Positions 8,509-18,690 are shown, counted from the stretch's first letter. The stretch: 64,000 nucleotides of DNA from Microbacterium sp. oral taxon 186 str. F0373 (GCF_000411455.1 NZ_KE150457.1:1576023-1640022); one strand, 5' to 3'. Numbers and translations: made by a program. Notes: generated by a model from the letters alone, not told the origin.

Positions 8509-8617
8509 TTCTCGAGAGAACTCACCTGACCTGCCCGGCATCCGATGGCGGGAACGCGTGTCGGCGTCCGGCGATAGCATGAACCCGTTCCCACCCGGCC
8601 CGTAGACGGAGCCCTTC

Positions 8618-10345
8618 ATGCTCGGAAAACTCCTCGTCCGATATCTCTGGACGTACAAGTGGTGGCTGCTGGGCGTGCTCGTCTTCCAGTTCGCCTCGGC
8701 GATGGCGTCTCTCTACCTGCCGCGCCTGAACGCCGACATCATCGACAAGGGTGTCGCCGCGGGCGATACCGCCTACATCTGGTCGCGCGGCGGCTTCATG
8801 CTGCTCATCGCGCTGGGGCAGATCGTCGCCTCGGTCATCGCGACGTTCTTCGCCGCGCGCGCCGCGATGAGCGCCGGACGCGACATCCGCCGCGACGTCT
8901 ACGACAAGGTCAGCGGCTTCTCCGAGCGTGAAGTCTCGTCTTTCGGGGCCGGTACGCTCATCACTCGCAACACCAACGACGTCCAGCAGGTGCAGATGCT
9001 CGCGATGATGGGCGCCACCATGCTCGTCACCGCGCCGCTGCTGGCTATCGGCGGCGTCATCATGGCCGTCCAGCAGGATGCCGCGCTCAGCTGGCTCATC
9101 GCCGTCGCGGTGCCGACGCTGCTCGTGATCGCCGGTTTCATCATCAGCCGCATGGTGCCGTTGTTCCGCGAGTATCAAGGCAAGCTCGACGGCGTCAACC
9201 GCGTCATGCGCGAGCAGCTCACCGGCGTGCGCGTCGTCCGCGCGTTCGTGCGTGAACGCATCGAAGAGGCCCGGTTCCGCGTCGCGAACACCGACATCAT
9301 GGTCGTCGGACGCAAGGTCGGCTCGCTGTTCGTGCTCATGTTCCCGCTGGCGATGCTGGTGCTCAACCTCACCGTCGTCGGCGTCATCTGGTTCGGCGGC
9401 ATCCAGGTGGATGCCGGTGACGTGCAGATCGGCACCCTCTTCGCCTTCATGCAGTACGTCGGTCAGATCCTCATGGGTGTGCTCATGGCCACGTTCATGA
9501 CGATCATGATCCCGCGCGCCGCCGTCTCCGCCGATCGCATCGCGGAGGTGCTCGACTCGACCGATGCGCTGCACCGCGCGGCTCGACCGGTCACGGAGTT
9601 CCCCGACCTCGGCGCCGTCGAGTTCGACGACGTCACCTTCAGCTACCCCGGAGCCGAGGCTCCCGTGCTCGAGAACATCTCGTTCCGCGCAGCCCCCGGC
9701 CAAACCGTCGCCATCGTCGGATCGACCGGTTCGGGCAAGACGACGCTCGTCTCCCTCATCCCGCGACTGTTCGATGTCACCGGCGGCGCCGTCCGCGTGG
9801 GCGGCGTCGACGTGCGCGAGGCGGACCTCGACGAGATGTGGCGGGGGATCGGGTACGTCCCGCAGCGCGCGTTCCTGTTCACGGGCACGGTCGCCAGCAA
9901 CCTCCGCTTCGGACGCGAGGACGCGACCGACGACGAGCTGTGGCAGTCTCTCGAGATCGCCCAGGGGCGCGATTTCGTGGCCGAGATGGACGGCGGCCTC
10001 GATGCGCGCATCGCGCAGGGCGGCACCAATGTCTCGGGTGGTCAGCGCCAGCGCCTGTCGATCGCTCGCGCCATCGTGCACCGGCCGCACGTGCTCGTGT
10101 TCGACGACTCGTTCTCGGCGCTCGACGTCACGACCGATGCCCGACTGCGCCAAGCTCTCTGGCGCGCGCTTCCCGAGGTGACCAAGATCGTCGTCGCCCA
10201 GCGCATCTCGACCATCGCGGATGCCGACGTCATCGTCGTCCTCGACGACGGGCGCATGGTCGGCATCGGCACGCACGACGAGCTTCTCGCCGCAAACGAC
10301 ACGTACCGAGAAATCGTCGAATCGCAGTTGGGAGTCGACGCATGA
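8618..10345 (+). CDS. ABC exporter half-transporter, subunit with degenerate Walker B (heterodimer subunit A)
   Basis: A 575-residue type IV ABC exporter. Six transmembrane helices lie in residues 1 to about 320, and a nucleotide-binding domain in about 335-570. The Walker A motif GSTGSGKTT is near residue 368 and the signature VSGGQ near 472. Walker B reads VFDDSFSALD near 495, so the catalytic glutamate after Walker B is replaced by Asp. This is the pattern of one partner of asymmetric heterodimers such as TM287/288 or BmrCD. The stop overlaps the next gene's ATG by 4 bp, so the two are translationally coupled. The family exports drugs, lipids or peptides; the substrate here is unknown. Confidence 0.92.
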   Translation: MLGKLLVRYLWTYKWWLLGVLVFQFASAMASLYLPRLNADIIDKGVAAGDTAYIWSRGGFMLLIALGQIVASVIATFFAARAAMSAGRDIRRDVYDKVSGFSEREVSSFGAGTLITRNTNDVQQVQMLAMMGATMLVTAPLLAIGGVIMAVQQDAALSWLIAVAVPTLLVIAGFIISRMVPLFREYQGKLDGVNRVMREQLTGVRVVRAFVRERIEEARFRVANTDIMVVGRKVGSLFVLMFPLAMLVLNLTVVGVIWFGGIQVDAGDVQIGTLFAFMQYVGQILMGVLMATFMTIMIPRAAVSADRIAEVLDSTDALHRAARPVTEFPDLGAVEFDDVTFSYPGAEAPVLENISFRAAPGQTVAIVGSTGSGKTTLVSLIPRLFDVTGGAVRVGGVDVREADLDEMWRGIGYVPQRAFLFTGTVASNLRFGREDATDDELWQSLEIAQGRDFVAEMDGGLDARIAQGGTNVSGGQRQRLSIARAIVHRPHVLVFDDSFSALDVTTDARLRQALWRALPEVTKIVVAQRISTIADADVIVVLDDGRMVGIGTHDELLAANDTYREIVESQLGVDA

Positions 10346-12378
10346 GCGCGCCGAACACCGCCGCCGTCTCCGAAGAGGAACGCGAAGAACTCGAGCTCGC
10401 CGAACAGGCGCGGCTCAACTCCGGCTCGTGGGATTCCGTCGCCCCCGGCAAGGCCGCCAACTTCGGTCGCAGCTTCGTGCGGATGATCGGCCTGCTCGCC
10501 CCGTACAAGTGGGCGTTCGGGTTCGTCTCCGTCCTCGGGGCGATCGGCGTCGTCCTCGCCGTGATCGCGCCGAAGGTTCTCGGTGAGGCGACCAACATCC
10601 TCTTCGAGGGAGTCGTCTCGGCGTCGCTTGCTGCGCAGTTCCCCGCCGGCACCAGCCAGGACCAGGTTGTCGACGCCCTGCGTGCCGCGGGGCAGAACGA
10701 CATCGCCAACATCGTCTCCGCGATGCACGACTTCCAGGTCGGCGCCGGTGTCGACTTCGAACGTCTGAAGTGGGTGCTCGTCGCTGTTCTCGCGATCTAC
10801 GTCGTATCGGCCGTGCTCACCTGGGTGCAGGGCTACGTCATCAACGTGATCATGGTGCGCACCATGTGGCGCCTGCGCGAGTCGGTCGAGGCGAAGATCA
10901 ACCGCCTGCCCCTGTCGTACTTCGACCGGGTGCAGCGAGGCGAGCTCATCTCGCGCGTCACGAACGACATCGACAACATCACGCAGACCATGCAGCAGTC
11001 GTTGTCGACCGCCGTCACCAACGTGCTGACGGTCGTGGGTGTGCTCATCATGATGTTCTCCATCTCGTGGCAGCTCGCGATCGTCGCGCTCATCGCTCTG
11101 CCGCTCATGGGCGTCATCTTCGGAGTCATCGGGCCGAAGTCGCAGAAGGCCTTCGCCACGCAGTGGCGCAAGGTCGGCCGGCTCAACGCCCGCGTCGAGG
11201 AGTCGTTCTCCGGTCACGCCCTCGTGCGCGTGTACGGCCGCGAGAAGGACTCGCGGGAGAAGTTCCAGCAGGAGAACGAAGAGCTCTACCAGGCTGCGTT
11301 CAAGGCCCAGTTCCTGTCGGGCCTGATGATGCCGGCGATGATGTTCATCGGAAATCTCTCCTACGTCGGCATCGCCGTGCTCGGCGGCCTCATGGTGGCG
11401 TCCGGGCAGCTGCGACTCGGCGACGTGCAAGCTTTCATCCAGTACTCGCAGCAGTTCACCCAGCCGCTGTCGGAGCTCGGCGGCATGGCCGCCGTCGTGC
11501 AGTCCGGAACGGCCTCTGCCGAACGCGTCTTCGAACTCCTCGACCAAGACGAGCAGGAGCCGGATGCCGAAGACGCGCCCGCCCTGCGCGAGGGACGCGG
11601 CGTCATCGAGTTCCAGAACGTCGCGTTCTCGTACAGCCCCGACAAGCCGCTCATCCGCGACCTGTCCTTCCGCGTCGAGCCGGGCCAGACCGTCGCGATC
11701 GTCGGGCCCACCGGGGCCGGAAAGACGACCCTGGTCAACCTCCTGATGCGCTTCTACGAGCTCGACGGCGGACGCATCCTCCTCGACGGCCAGGACATCT
11801 CCGCGCTCACCCGAGACGACGTCCGCTCGCGCACCGGCATGGTGCTGCAGGATCCGTGGCTGTTCGCCGGCACGATCCGTGAGAACATCCGCTACGGCAA
11901 CGAGGAGGCTTCCGATCTCGAGATTGCCGAAGCCGCCGTCGCCACCCGTGTCGACCGGTTCGTGCACTCCCTTCCCGACGGCTACGACACTGTGCTCGAC
12001 GAGGACGCCGCCAACGTCTCGGCCGGTGAGAAGCAGCTCATCACCATCGCGCGCGCGTTCGTCGCCGAGCCGAGCGTGCTCATCCTCGACGAGGCGACGA
12101 GCTCGGTCGACACCCGCACCGAGCTGCTGCTGCAGCACGCGATGTCGGCGCTGCGCGAAGGACGCACGTCCTTCGTGATCGCCCACCGTCTGTCGACGAT
12201 TCGCGACGCCGACCTCATCCTCGTGATGGAGCACGGCGACATCGTCGAGAAGGGCAGCCACGACGAGCTGATCGCCGCGGAGGGTGCCTACTGGCGCCTC
12301 TACCGCTCGCAGTTCGAGCAGGCCGCCGCCGGCGCCGACGACCCCGCCCCCGAGGTCGGCACCGGGGCCGACGCGTGA
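10342..12378 (+). CDS. ABC exporter half-transporter, catalytic Walker B but altered signature (heterodimer subunit B)
   Basis: A 678-residue partner of the preceding subunit. Its N-terminal arm of about 45 residues is charged. The membrane domain has an enlarged first extracellular loop between helices 1 and 2 (about residues 95-145). The nucleotide domain has Walker A GPTGAGKTT near residue 455 and a full catalytic Walker B LILDEATSSVD near 580, but the signature is VSAGEK instead of LSGGQ. Together with the Asp in the partner this gives one canonical and one degenerate ATP site, as known for heterodimeric exporters. It overlaps the upstream gene by ATGA and the downstream TSUP gene by GTGA. 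Confidence 0.92.
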   Translation: MSAPNTAAVSEEEREELELAEQARLNSGSWDSVAPGKAANFGRSFVRMIGLLAPYKWAFGFVSVLGAIGVVLAVIAPKVLGEATNILFEGVVSASLAAQFPAGTSQDQVVDALRAAGQNDIANIVSAMHDFQVGAGVDFERLKWVLVAVLAIYVVSAVLTWVQGYVINVIMVRTMWRLRESVEAKINRLPLSYFDRVQRGELISRVTNDIDNITQTMQQSLSTAVTNVLTVVGVLIMMFSISWQLAIVALIALPLMGVIFGVIGPKSQKAFATQWRKVGRLNARVEESFSGHALVRVYGREKDSREKFQQENEELYQAAFKAQFLSGLMMPAMMFIGNLSYVGIAVLGGLMVASGQLRLGDVQAFIQYSQQFTQPLSELGGMAAVVQSGTASAERVFELLDQDEQEPDAEDAPALREGRGVIEFQNVAFSYSPDKPLIRDLSFRVEPGQTVAIVGPTGAGKTTLVNLLMRFYELDGGRILLDGQDISALTRDDVRSRTGMVLQDPWLFAGTIRENIRYGNEEASDLEIAEAAVATRVDRFVHSLPDGYDTVLDEDAANVSAGEKQLITIARAFVAEPSVLILDEATSSVDTRTELLLQHAMSALREGRTSFVIAHRLSTIRDADLILVMEHGDIVEKGSHDELIAAEGAYWRLYRSQFEQAAAGADDPAPEVGTGADA

Positions 12379-13184
12379 GCCCGGCCGCAGCCGCGACGCC
12401 CGCCCGGCGTCGCGATATCCGCTTCGTGCTGTCGTGCATCGGCGTCGGCCTCGCCGCCGGTCTGCTGTCGGGCCTGTTCGGGGTCGGCGGTGGCACCGTC
12501 ATCGTGCCGATGCTGGTGCTCCTGCTGCGCTTCGACCAGCGGCTCGCGGCGGGCACGTCGCTGGCGGCCATCGTGCCCACGGCATCCGTCGGCGTTGTCT
12601 CCTACGCGATCCACGGGTCCGTCGCCTGGATCCCCGCGCTCATCCTCGCCGCCGGAGCCGTCGTCGGCGCGCAGATCGGTTCCTGGCTGCTCGCCCGCAT
12701 CCCGCAGAACGCGCTGCGCTGGGGATTCGTCGGCTTTCTCGCCGTCGTGATCGTGATGCTGTTCATCGTCGTCCCCTCGCGCGAGGCCGCGCTCGAGCTC
12801 ACCGTCGCGTCCGGCATCGGCTTGGCGGTGCTGGGCCTGTTCACCGGTGTGATGGCGGGCCTGCTGGGAGTCGGCGGCGGGGTGATCGTCGTGCCCGCCC
12901 TCATCTTCCTCTTCGGCACGAGCGACCTCATCGCGAAGGGCACGTCCCTGCTGATGATGATCCCGACCGCGATCTCGGGCACCGTCGGCAACGTCAAGCG
13001 CCACAACGTCGACCTGGTCGCCGCCGTGCTCGTCGGCGTCGCCGCTTGCACGACGACGGCCCTCGGCGCCTGGATCGCGACACTGCTGTCGCCCCTGGTC
13101 GCCAACATCCTCTTCGCGTGCTTCCTCACCTTCATCGCTGCGCAGATGGCGGTACGGGCCCTTCGCGCGCGCCGCGCGCGCTGA
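12375..13184 (+). CDS. TSUP (TauE/SafE) family membrane permease
   Basis: A 269-residue integral membrane protein with about eight helices and the internal duplication typical of the family. Each half has a glycine-rich GLFGVGGG or GLLGVGGG motif (about residues 34-42 and 165-175) followed by a pro-gly-thr-ser type re-entrant segment. The family moves sulfite, sulfoacetate, taurine or related anions. The GTG start overlaps the upstream ABC gene's stop by 4 bp, which makes a three-gene operon. Why a sulfur-anion permease should be coupled to an ABC exporter is not clear. Confidence 0.88.
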   Translation: MSPAAAATPARRRDIRFVLSCIGVGLAAGLLSGLFGVGGGTVIVPMLVLLLRFDQRLAAGTSLAAIVPTASVGVVSYAIHGSVAWIPALILAAGAVVGAQIGSWLLARIPQNALRWGFVGFLAVVIVMLFIVVPSREAALELTVASGIGLAVLGLFTGVMAGLLGVGGGVIVVPALIFLFGTSDLIAKGTSLLMMIPTAISGTVGNVKRHNVDLVAAVLVGVAACTTTALGAWIATLLSPLVANILFACFLTFIAAQMAVRALRARRAR

Positions 13185-13275
13185 CACGTTCATCCGTCCC
13201 GAACGGTCGCCTCGGCGGGTTTGATGCGGCGCCAGCGGACGGACGAGCAGGCAGCGCCGTCGGTAGGATCGAGGG

Positions 13276-13725
13276 GTGTCAGTGAATCCTGAGCTGGTGG
13301 GTCGCGTCTTCCCGCCGACCGCTTCCTATCTCGTGGGCCGCGAGAAGGTGCGCGAGTTCGCGCGCGCCGTCTTCGCCGACGCCCCCCAGCACCTCGACCC
13401 CGCCGCCGCCCAGGCCCTGGGCTACCGCGACGTGGTCGCACCGCCCACGTTCGCGATGGTCATCCAGGACCTGACGATGCAGCAGCTGCTGGCCGTCGAA
13501 GACTCCGGCATCGCGCTGGAGCGCACCGTGCACGCCGAGCAGCGCTTCCGCTACAGCCGTCCGATCGTGGCCGGAGACGAACTGACGGCGCAGCTGAGCA
13601 TCACCGGCATCCGCCCGTTCGGCGCCGGAGCCATGGTGACCAGCGAGGCGGAGATCACCGACGCCGACGGCGAGCACGTCGTCACCGCCACATCCGTCCT
13701 GCTCATCGGAGGCGAGGTCTCGTGA
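13276..13725 (+). CDS. MaoC-like (R)-specific dehydratase subunit, HadA/HadC-like, FAS1-type hot dog
   Basis: A 149-residue single hot-dog domain. It resembles the N-terminal MaoC-like subunit of mycobacterial HadAB/HadBC: VGREKVREFARAV at the start, VVAPPTFAMV in the middle and FRYSRPIVAGDEL in the core. It lacks the catalytic hydratase Asp/His motif, which sits in the following protein, so it would be the substrate-binding half of a heterodimer. The GTG start follows GAGGG. The stop overlaps the next gene by GTGA. The role is 3-hydroxyacyl-thioester dehydration. Microbacteria are not known for mycolic acids, so the acyl substrate is open. Confidence 0.85.
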   Translation: MSVNPELVGRVFPPTASYLVGREKVREFARAVFADAPQHLDPAAAQALGYRDVVAPPTFAMVIQDLTMQQLLAVEDSGIALERTVHAEQRFRYSRPIVAGDELTAQLSITGIRPFGAGAMVTSEAEITDADGEHVVTATSVLLIGGEVS

Positions 13726-14135
13726 CATCCGCAGCCCTGGAAGTCGGCACCGTCGTCGCCGAGCGCACCGTGCACCTGACCCGCGAGTCGCTCGTGCGCT
13801 ACGCGGGCGCGTCGGGTGACTTCAACCCCATCCACTACCGCGACGACGTCGCCGATCGCGTCGGGCTGCCGGGAGTGCTCGCCCACGGCATGCTCACGAT
13901 GGGCCTCGCCGTCGAGACCATCGTCGAGTGGCTCGGTGATCCAGGCCGCATCCTCGAGTACGGCGTGCGCTTCACGCGTCCCGTCGTGGTGGATGCCGAG
14001 GACGGTGCCGACCTCTTCGTCTCGGCCAAAGTCGGCGCCCTCGACGACCAGGCCGCCCGCATCGACCTGACGGTCACGTTCGGTGAAACGACCGTCCTCG
14101 GCAAGGCGCAGGTGCGCGTGCGCCACCAGTCCTGA
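13722..14135 (+). CDS. MaoC-like (R)-specific dehydratase, catalytic HadB-like subunit
   Basis: A 137-residue hot-dog protein with the hydratase-2 motif: YAGASGDFNPIHYRDDVAD (catalytic Asp and His, about residues 27-45), then LPGVLAHGMLTMG. It is the catalytic partner of the preceding gene, to which it is coupled by a 4-bp overlap. In mycobacteria the equivalent hadA-hadB genes lie just before tRNA-Trp, secE and nusG. Here they lie before murB, with that tRNA cluster 45 kb away. The stop overlaps murB by TGATG. Confidence 0.87.
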   Translation: MTSAALEVGTVVAERTVHLTRESLVRYAGASGDFNPIHYRDDVADRVGLPGVLAHGMLTMGLAVETIVEWLGDPGRILEYGVRFTRPVVVDAEDGADLFVSAKVGALDDQAARIDLTVTFGETTVLGKAQVRVRHQS

Positions 14136-15271
14136 TGGCCGAGATCACGCCGATCCCGCTCGCCGAGCTGACGACCCTGCGTGTCGGCGGCACGCCCGCG
14201 CGGATGGTCGAAGCCCGCACCCGCGAGGAGCTCATCTCGGCGCTGCAGGAAGCGTGGTCGCAGGGTGAGCCGTGGCTCGTGCTCGGCGGCGGCTCCAACC
14301 TGCTCGCCGGCGACGAGCCTTTCGACGGCACCGTCGTGCTGGTGCGCACCTCCGGCATCCAGCGCGTCGAGGCCCCTCGGGAGGGTCACGTCCGCCTGCG
14401 CGTCGAAGCCGGTCACAACTGGGACGACCTCGTCGAGTACACGGTGGCGGCCGGGTTGGCCGGCATCGAGGCGATGAGCGGCATCCCTGGGTCCGCCGGC
14501 GCGGCGCCCATCCAGAACGTCGGGGCGTACGGGCAGGAGATCGTCGAGACGCTCGTCGAGGTCGAACTGCTCGACGAGGCCACCGGCGAGGTGGAGACCG
14601 TCTCGGCCGACGCACTCGGCTTGGGCTTTCGCACGTCGGTGCTCAAGCAGCACTACGGCCGGGGCGCCGAGCGCTCGGGCGTCATCGTCTCGATCACCCT
14701 CGAGCTGCAGGAGGTCGGCGACGGCGACGTTCCCGTGCGCGGCGCCCAGCTGCGTCAGGCGTTGCGCCTGGCCGCGGATGCCGCAGTGTCGCTCCGGTGG
14801 ATCCGTGAGACAGTGCTGGCGACGCGGGCCGCCAAGGGCATGGTGCTCGACGACGCCGATCCCGACACCCACAGCGCCGGGTCCTTCTTCCAGAACGCGA
14901 TCGTTTCGGCATCCTTCGCGCGCACCCTTCCGCCCGAGTGTCCTCGCTGGCCGATGGCCGTGGAGATCGAACCCGTCACCGTCATCCCCCTGGCCGCCTT
15001 CGACGGCGTCGTGCCTCCGCCGGTCTCTGTGCAGCCGGATGTCAAGGTCAGTGCGGCCTGGCTGATCGAACACTCGGGTCTCGGCAAGGGCTTCCGGCTG
15101 CCGCGCTCACGGGCCGGATTGTCGACGAAACACGCGCTCGCCCTCACGAACCGCGGCGGAGCGACGGCCGGCGAGGTCGCGGAACTCGCGCGTTACATCC
15201 AGCACCGTGTGCAGTCCGAGTTCGGTCTGCTGCTGCAGCCCGAACCGGTGCTGGTGGGCGTCGAGCTCTAG
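14135..15271 (+). CDS. murB: UDP-N-acetylmuramate dehydrogenase (UDP-N-acetylenolpyruvoylglucosamine reductase)
   Basis: A 378-residue FAD/NADPH enzyme that makes UDP-MurNAc for peptidoglycan in the cytosol. The N-terminal FAD-binding motifs are clear: TTLRVGGTPARMV, LVLGGGSNLLAGDE and GIEAMSGIPGSAGAAPIQNVGAYGQE. The C-terminal half has GSFFQNAIVS with the catalytic serine region, and AAWLIEHSGLGKGF. It is of the type I length. It starts within the stop of the preceding dehydratase gene (TGATG) and its end overlaps the convergent PAP2 gene by 4 bp. Confidence 0.95.
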   Translation: MAEITPIPLAELTTLRVGGTPARMVEARTREELISALQEAWSQGEPWLVLGGGSNLLAGDEPFDGTVVLVRTSGIQRVEAPREGHVRLRVEAGHNWDDLVEYTVAAGLAGIEAMSGIPGSAGAAPIQNVGAYGQEIVETLVEVELLDEATGEVETVSADALGLGFRTSVLKQHYGRGAERSGVIVSITLELQEVGDGDVPVRGAQLRQALRLAADAAVSLRWIRETVLATRAAKGMVLDDADPDTHSAGSFFQNAIVSASFARTLPPECPRWPMAVEIEPVTVIPLAAFDGVVPPPVSVQPDVKVSAAWLIEHSGLGKGFRLPRSRAGLSTKHALALTNRGGATAGEVAELARYIQHRVQSEFGLLLQPEPVLVGVEL

Positions 15272-16047
15272 ATCTGTCCGACGTCGCCGTGGCGGCGCGG
15301 TCCCGGCGCGGGCTCCGCCGGCTCGGCCCGCGGCACTTCCCGCAGGAACGGGACGAGCGGCATGAGCATGCGCACCCAGATGATCCGCGCGGCAGGGAAG
15401 ACACCCAGCGCCCACAGCACCGACGCGAGTGCGTCGGTGGGGTAGTGCACGCCGAGGACTGCGACGGAGAGCACGACCACGACGACCGCGACGGTGCCGA
15501 CGATGATCGCAGGCCGATGCCAACGTGTGTCCTTCAGCATGAGCACCAGAGTGAGCACCAGCGCGGTGACGAAAACGACGTGTCCGCTGGGATACGACGG
15601 ATCGACCGGCATCTGCGCCACCGGGTGCGGCAGCAGCGTCGCGTCCGGACGCGGGCGGCCGACCGCGATCTTGACGATGTCGGAGGGGATCCAGGTCAGG
15701 GCGATCGTGCCGGCGAACGCGATCGCCAGAGCCACTCGTCCACTCAGCGCCCAGACGATGCCGGTGACGATCACGGTGATCACGATGGCCGGCACCGGGG
15801 AGAACAGGTCGTAGACGAGGGCGGTGACCTGGCCGAGGCCATCGATGTGCCAGCCGTTCATCGCCCGTGACAGATCCGCGTCGATGGGCGCGGCGCGCAA
15901 GGCCAGCCCGGCGCTGATGAGGAACACGATCGTCGCCAGCCCGACGACCAGTTTGGTTGCCGGGTGCTCAGACGGCGCGAGCAGCGCGTTACGGTGGCGC
16001 CGCGATCTGCGCGACGCCACAAGGAGGGAGGATGTCGACGGGCGCAT
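15268..16047 (-). CDS. PAP2 family phosphatase (membrane lipid phosphatase)
   Basis: A 259-residue membrane protein with about six helices and the full three-part PAP2 active site: K-x6-RP (KIAVGRPRPD), PSGH (PSYPSGHVVF) and the third motif SVAVLGVHYPTDALAS. Members dephosphorylate phosphatidate, undecaprenyl pyrophosphate or similar lipids at the outer membrane face. The length fits the type with a short basic N-terminus. The gene is convergent with murB, with which it shares 4 bp. Cell-wall lipid recycling is plausible but not proven by this context. Confidence 0.88.
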   Translation of the reverse strand: MRPSTSSLLVASRRSRRHRNALLAPSEHPATKLVVGLATIVFLISAGLALRAAPIDADLSRAMNGWHIDGLGQVTALVYDLFSPVPAIVITVIVTGIVWALSGRVALAIAFAGTIALTWIPSDIVKIAVGRPRPDATLLPHPVAQMPVDPSYPSGHVVFVTALVLTLVLMLKDTRWHRPAIIVGTVAVVVVVLSVAVLGVHYPTDALASVLWALGVFPAARIIWVRMLMPLVPFLREVPRAEPAEPAPGPRRHGDVGQI

Positions 16048-16104
16048 GGAGTCCGATCGTTCTCCGTCCGGCTATGTGCTTTCTGAGTGTGCGAGGGCGT
16101 CGGA

Positions 16105-17310
16105 TCAGTCGGTGCCGAACAGCTTCTGCAGGCGCTGGACGCCCTCCAGCAGCTGGTCGTCGCCGAGCGCGTAGGACAGCCGCAGGTATCCCGACGGGCC
16201 GAATGCCTCGCCGGGAACGACCGCGACCTCGGCCTGGTCGAGGATGAGGTCGGCGAGCTCGAGCGAAGTGTCGACCCGGGTGCCATTCCACTCCCGTCCG
16301 AGGAGGCCGGTGACGTCGGGATAGACGTAGAACGCGCCGAGCGGGTTGGGCACCGTCACGCCCGGGATCTTGGCGAGCTCCGACACGATCAGCCGGCGCC
16401 GACGGTCGAAGGCCTGACGCATCTCCTCGGCTTCGGTCTGCGGTCCGGTGAGGGCGGCCAGCGCCGCGCGCTGAGCGACGTTGTTGACGTTCGAGCTCAG
16501 GTGCGACTGGAGGTTGCCGGCGAGCTTGATCGCATCGGCCGGGCCGACCATCCAGCCCACCCGCCAGCCGGTCATCGCGTAGGTCTTGGCGACGCCGTTG
16601 ACCAGGATCGTCTGTCCGGCGAGCTCCGGCACTGCGTCGACGATCGACACGGCCCGTGCGCCTTCGTAGACGAGGTTCTGATAGATCTCGTCGCTGACCA
16701 CCCAAATGCCGTGCGCAAGCGCCCACTCGCCGATCGCCTTCGTCTCCTCCGGCGTGTAGACCGAGCCGGTCGGGTTGGAGGGCGACACGAACACGAGCAC
16801 CGTCGTCCTGTCGGTGCGGGCGGCCTCGAGCTGGTCCACGGTGACCTTGTAGTCCTGGTCGGCGCCGGCGAAGACCTCGACCGGGACGCCGTCGGCCAGC
16901 GCGATCGCCTCGGGGTAGGTGGTCCAGTACGGCGCCGGCAGCAGCACCTCGTCGCCGGGGTTCACGACGGCTTGGAAGGCCTGGTAGACGGCCTGCTTGC
17001 CACCGTTGGTGACGATGATCTGCGACGCGGTGACCTCCAGGCCCGAGTCGCGCAGTGTCTTCGCGGCGATCGCCTCGCGCAGCACGGGGAGGCCAGCGGC
17101 GGGCGTGTAGCGGTAGTTCGCGGGGTCGTGGAGGGCGTGCGCGGCGGCATCCACGATGAACTGCGGCGTCGCGAAGTCGGGCTCGCCGGCCGCATAGGAG
17201 ATCACGGGGCGGCCGGCCGCCTGCAGGGCCTTCGCCTTCGCATCGACCTTGAGGGTCGCGGACTCGGCGATGGCGGACAGCTTGCGGGACAGGGGAGCGC
17301 GTTCGGTCAC
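16105..17310 (-). CDS. aspC: Pyridoxal phosphate-dependent aminotransferase, aspartate aminotransferase type
   Basis: A 401-residue class I/II aminotransferase (fold type I). Signatures are [14 protein letters not shown] near the start, [26 protein letters not shown] and the PLP-lysine motif [17 protein letters not shown]. It would interconvert aspartate/oxaloacetate and glutamate/2-oxoglutarate in the cytosol. The GTG start at 17310 ([11 protein letters not shown]) fits the family N-terminus; a longer frame upstream is antisense to the ClC gene. In many actinobacteria aspC lies close to tRNA-Trp, secE and nusG, but here those are 42 kb to the right. Confidence 0.9.
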   Translation of the reverse strand: MTERAPLSRKLSAIAESATLKVDAKAKALQAAGRPVISYAAGEPDFATPQFIVDAAAHALHDPANYRYTPAAGLPVLREAIAAKTLRDSGLEVTASQIIVTNGGKQAVYQAFQAVVNPGDEVLLPAPYWTTYPEAIALADGVPVEVFAGADQDYKVTVDQLEAARTDRTTVLVFVSPSNPTGSVYTPEETKAIGEWALAHGIWVVSDEIYQNLVYEGARAVSIVDAVPELAGQTILVNGVAKTYAMTGWRVGWMVGPADAIKLAGNLQSHLSSNVNNVAQRAALAALTGPQTEAEEMRQAFDRRRRLIVSELAKIPGVTVPNPLGAFYVYPDVTGLLGREWNGTRVDTSLELADLILDQAEVAVVPGEAFGPSGYLRLSYALGDDQLLEGVQRLQKLFGTD

Positions 17311-17394
17311 AGGCAAAAGCGTAGTGGTCCCGGCCGCCGGCGGCACGGACCGCGCTCGCACGGAACGACTCTCGGCGTGCGCTAACGTGACGAC

Positions 17395-18690
17395 GTGACC
17401 GGAGACGCCCGCGCTCGCCCGCCTCGCCGCCTCTCCGGTCTGTGGGGGCTGGTGCGTCTGGGCCTTGCCACCCTCTGCGTCGGCATCGCGACGGGCCTGG
17501 CGGTACTGCTGCTCGTCTGGATCGTCCACTCCGTGGAGCACCTGGTCTGGGGAAGCGCCGAGGGGCCGTTCCTCGATGGGCTCGCCCTGCCATCGCCCTG
17601 GTGGCTGCCGATCGTCAGCCTGAGCGCCGCCGGCGTGATCGCGGCCCTCGGCTGGTACCTGCTCCGCCGGTTCGGGCGGCGCATCGCGAGCGTCGAAGAA
17701 GGAGTTGCCGGAAAGCGGATGCCGGCACTGGAAACCCTTGCCGACACCGTGATCCAGGTGACCTCTGTCGGCCTCGGCGCCTCGATCGGCAAAGAGGTGG
17801 CGCCTCGAGAGCTGTCGGCGATGGCGGGCTCGAAGCTCGTCGGCTGGTTCCGCATCGACGCACGCTGGTCGATGATCCTCGTCGCCTCCGCCGCCGGCGC
17901 GGGCCTGGCCGCTGTCTACAACGTGCCGCTGGCCGGGGCGCTGTTCGCGATCGAGATCCTCCTCGCGCGCTTCAGCGCGGGCGCCGCCGTCGTCGCCCTC
18001 TCGGTGAGTGCGATCGCCACAGTCGTCGCTCGTCCTCTCGTCGCCGACGACGCGCTGTACCACGTCGCGCCCGTCGCCGTCACGCCGTCCCTTCTCGTCG
18101 CCGCCGTGTTGATCGGGCCTCTGATGGGCTGGGGGGCGACGAGCTTCTCCGCGGTCACCGCCCGCCTGTCGCGGCGCCGCCCCACCGGGTGGAAGCTGCT
18201 GATCGTCCTGCCCCTCACGTTCGCCGCGGTCGGCGTGCTCGGCGCGTTCTTCCCGCTCATCCTCGGCAACGGACGCGCCCTCGCGACCGCCGGCTTCGAT
18301 CTCGCTCAGCCCGCCTACCTGCTGCTGGCGCTGGCCGTGATGAAGTACGTGGCCACGTCGGTCTCGCTCGGGTCCGGTGCGATCGGCGGCACACTGCAGC
18401 CGTCGGTGGCGATCGGCGCGGCGCTGGGCGCTGCGGCCGCGGCCGGGTGGGCGTTCATCTGGCCCGGTGCCGACGGCACGGCACTGGCCATCGTCGCGGC
18501 GGGGGCGTTCCTTGCCGCCAACATGCGCGCGCCCTTCACGGCGATCGCGCTGATCATCGAGTTCACCGGGACGGGTTTCACCCTGCTGCTGCCGATCTTC
18601 CTCGCGGTCGCGGGCTCGCTCGCGGCATCCCGCCTCACGACGGGTGGCGGTCTGCGCCGCTTCGCACCAATCGATCCCGGTCGGGAGTGA
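17395..18690 (+). CDS. ClC family chloride channel/transporter
   Basis: A 431-residue protein with about eleven hydrophobic helices. The ion-pathway motifs are recognisable but altered. [13 protein letters not shown] (about residues 120-132) stands for the G-K/R-E-G-P gating motif, with the gating Glu kept and the following Gly-Pro changed. [20 protein letters not shown] corresponds to the later G-I-F-x-P region. No C-terminal CBS domains are present. The GTG start lies 84 bp from the divergent aspC start. It may act as a Cl-/H+ antiporter or a fluoride/chloride channel; residues alone do not decide. Confidence 0.85.
   Translation: MTGDARARPPRRLSGLWGLVRLGLATLCVGIATGLAVLLLVWIVHSVEHLVWGSAEGPFLDGLALPSPWWLPIVSLSAAGVIAALGWYLLRRFGRRIASVEEGVAGKRMPALETLADTVIQVTSVGLGASIGKEVAPRELSAMAGSKLVGWFRIDARWSMILVASAAGAGLAAVYNVPLAGALFAIEILLARFSAGAAVVALSVSAIATVVARPLVADDALYHVAPVAVTPSLLVAAVLIGPLMGWGATSFSAVTARLSRRRPTGWKLLIVLPLTFAAVGVLGAFFPLILGNGRALATAGFDLAQPAYLLLALAVMKYVATSVSLGSGAIGGTLQPSVAIGAALGAAAAAGWAFIWPGADGTALAIVAAGAFLAANMRAPFTAIALIIEFTGTGFTLLLPIFLAVAGSLAASRLTTGGGLRRFAPIDPGRE

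Noticed and set aside
5050..8617. An att-flanked island beginning at tRNA-Met
   Set aside because: No copy of the tRNA-Met 3' end occurs after the flavoprotein gene, and no integrase is present.
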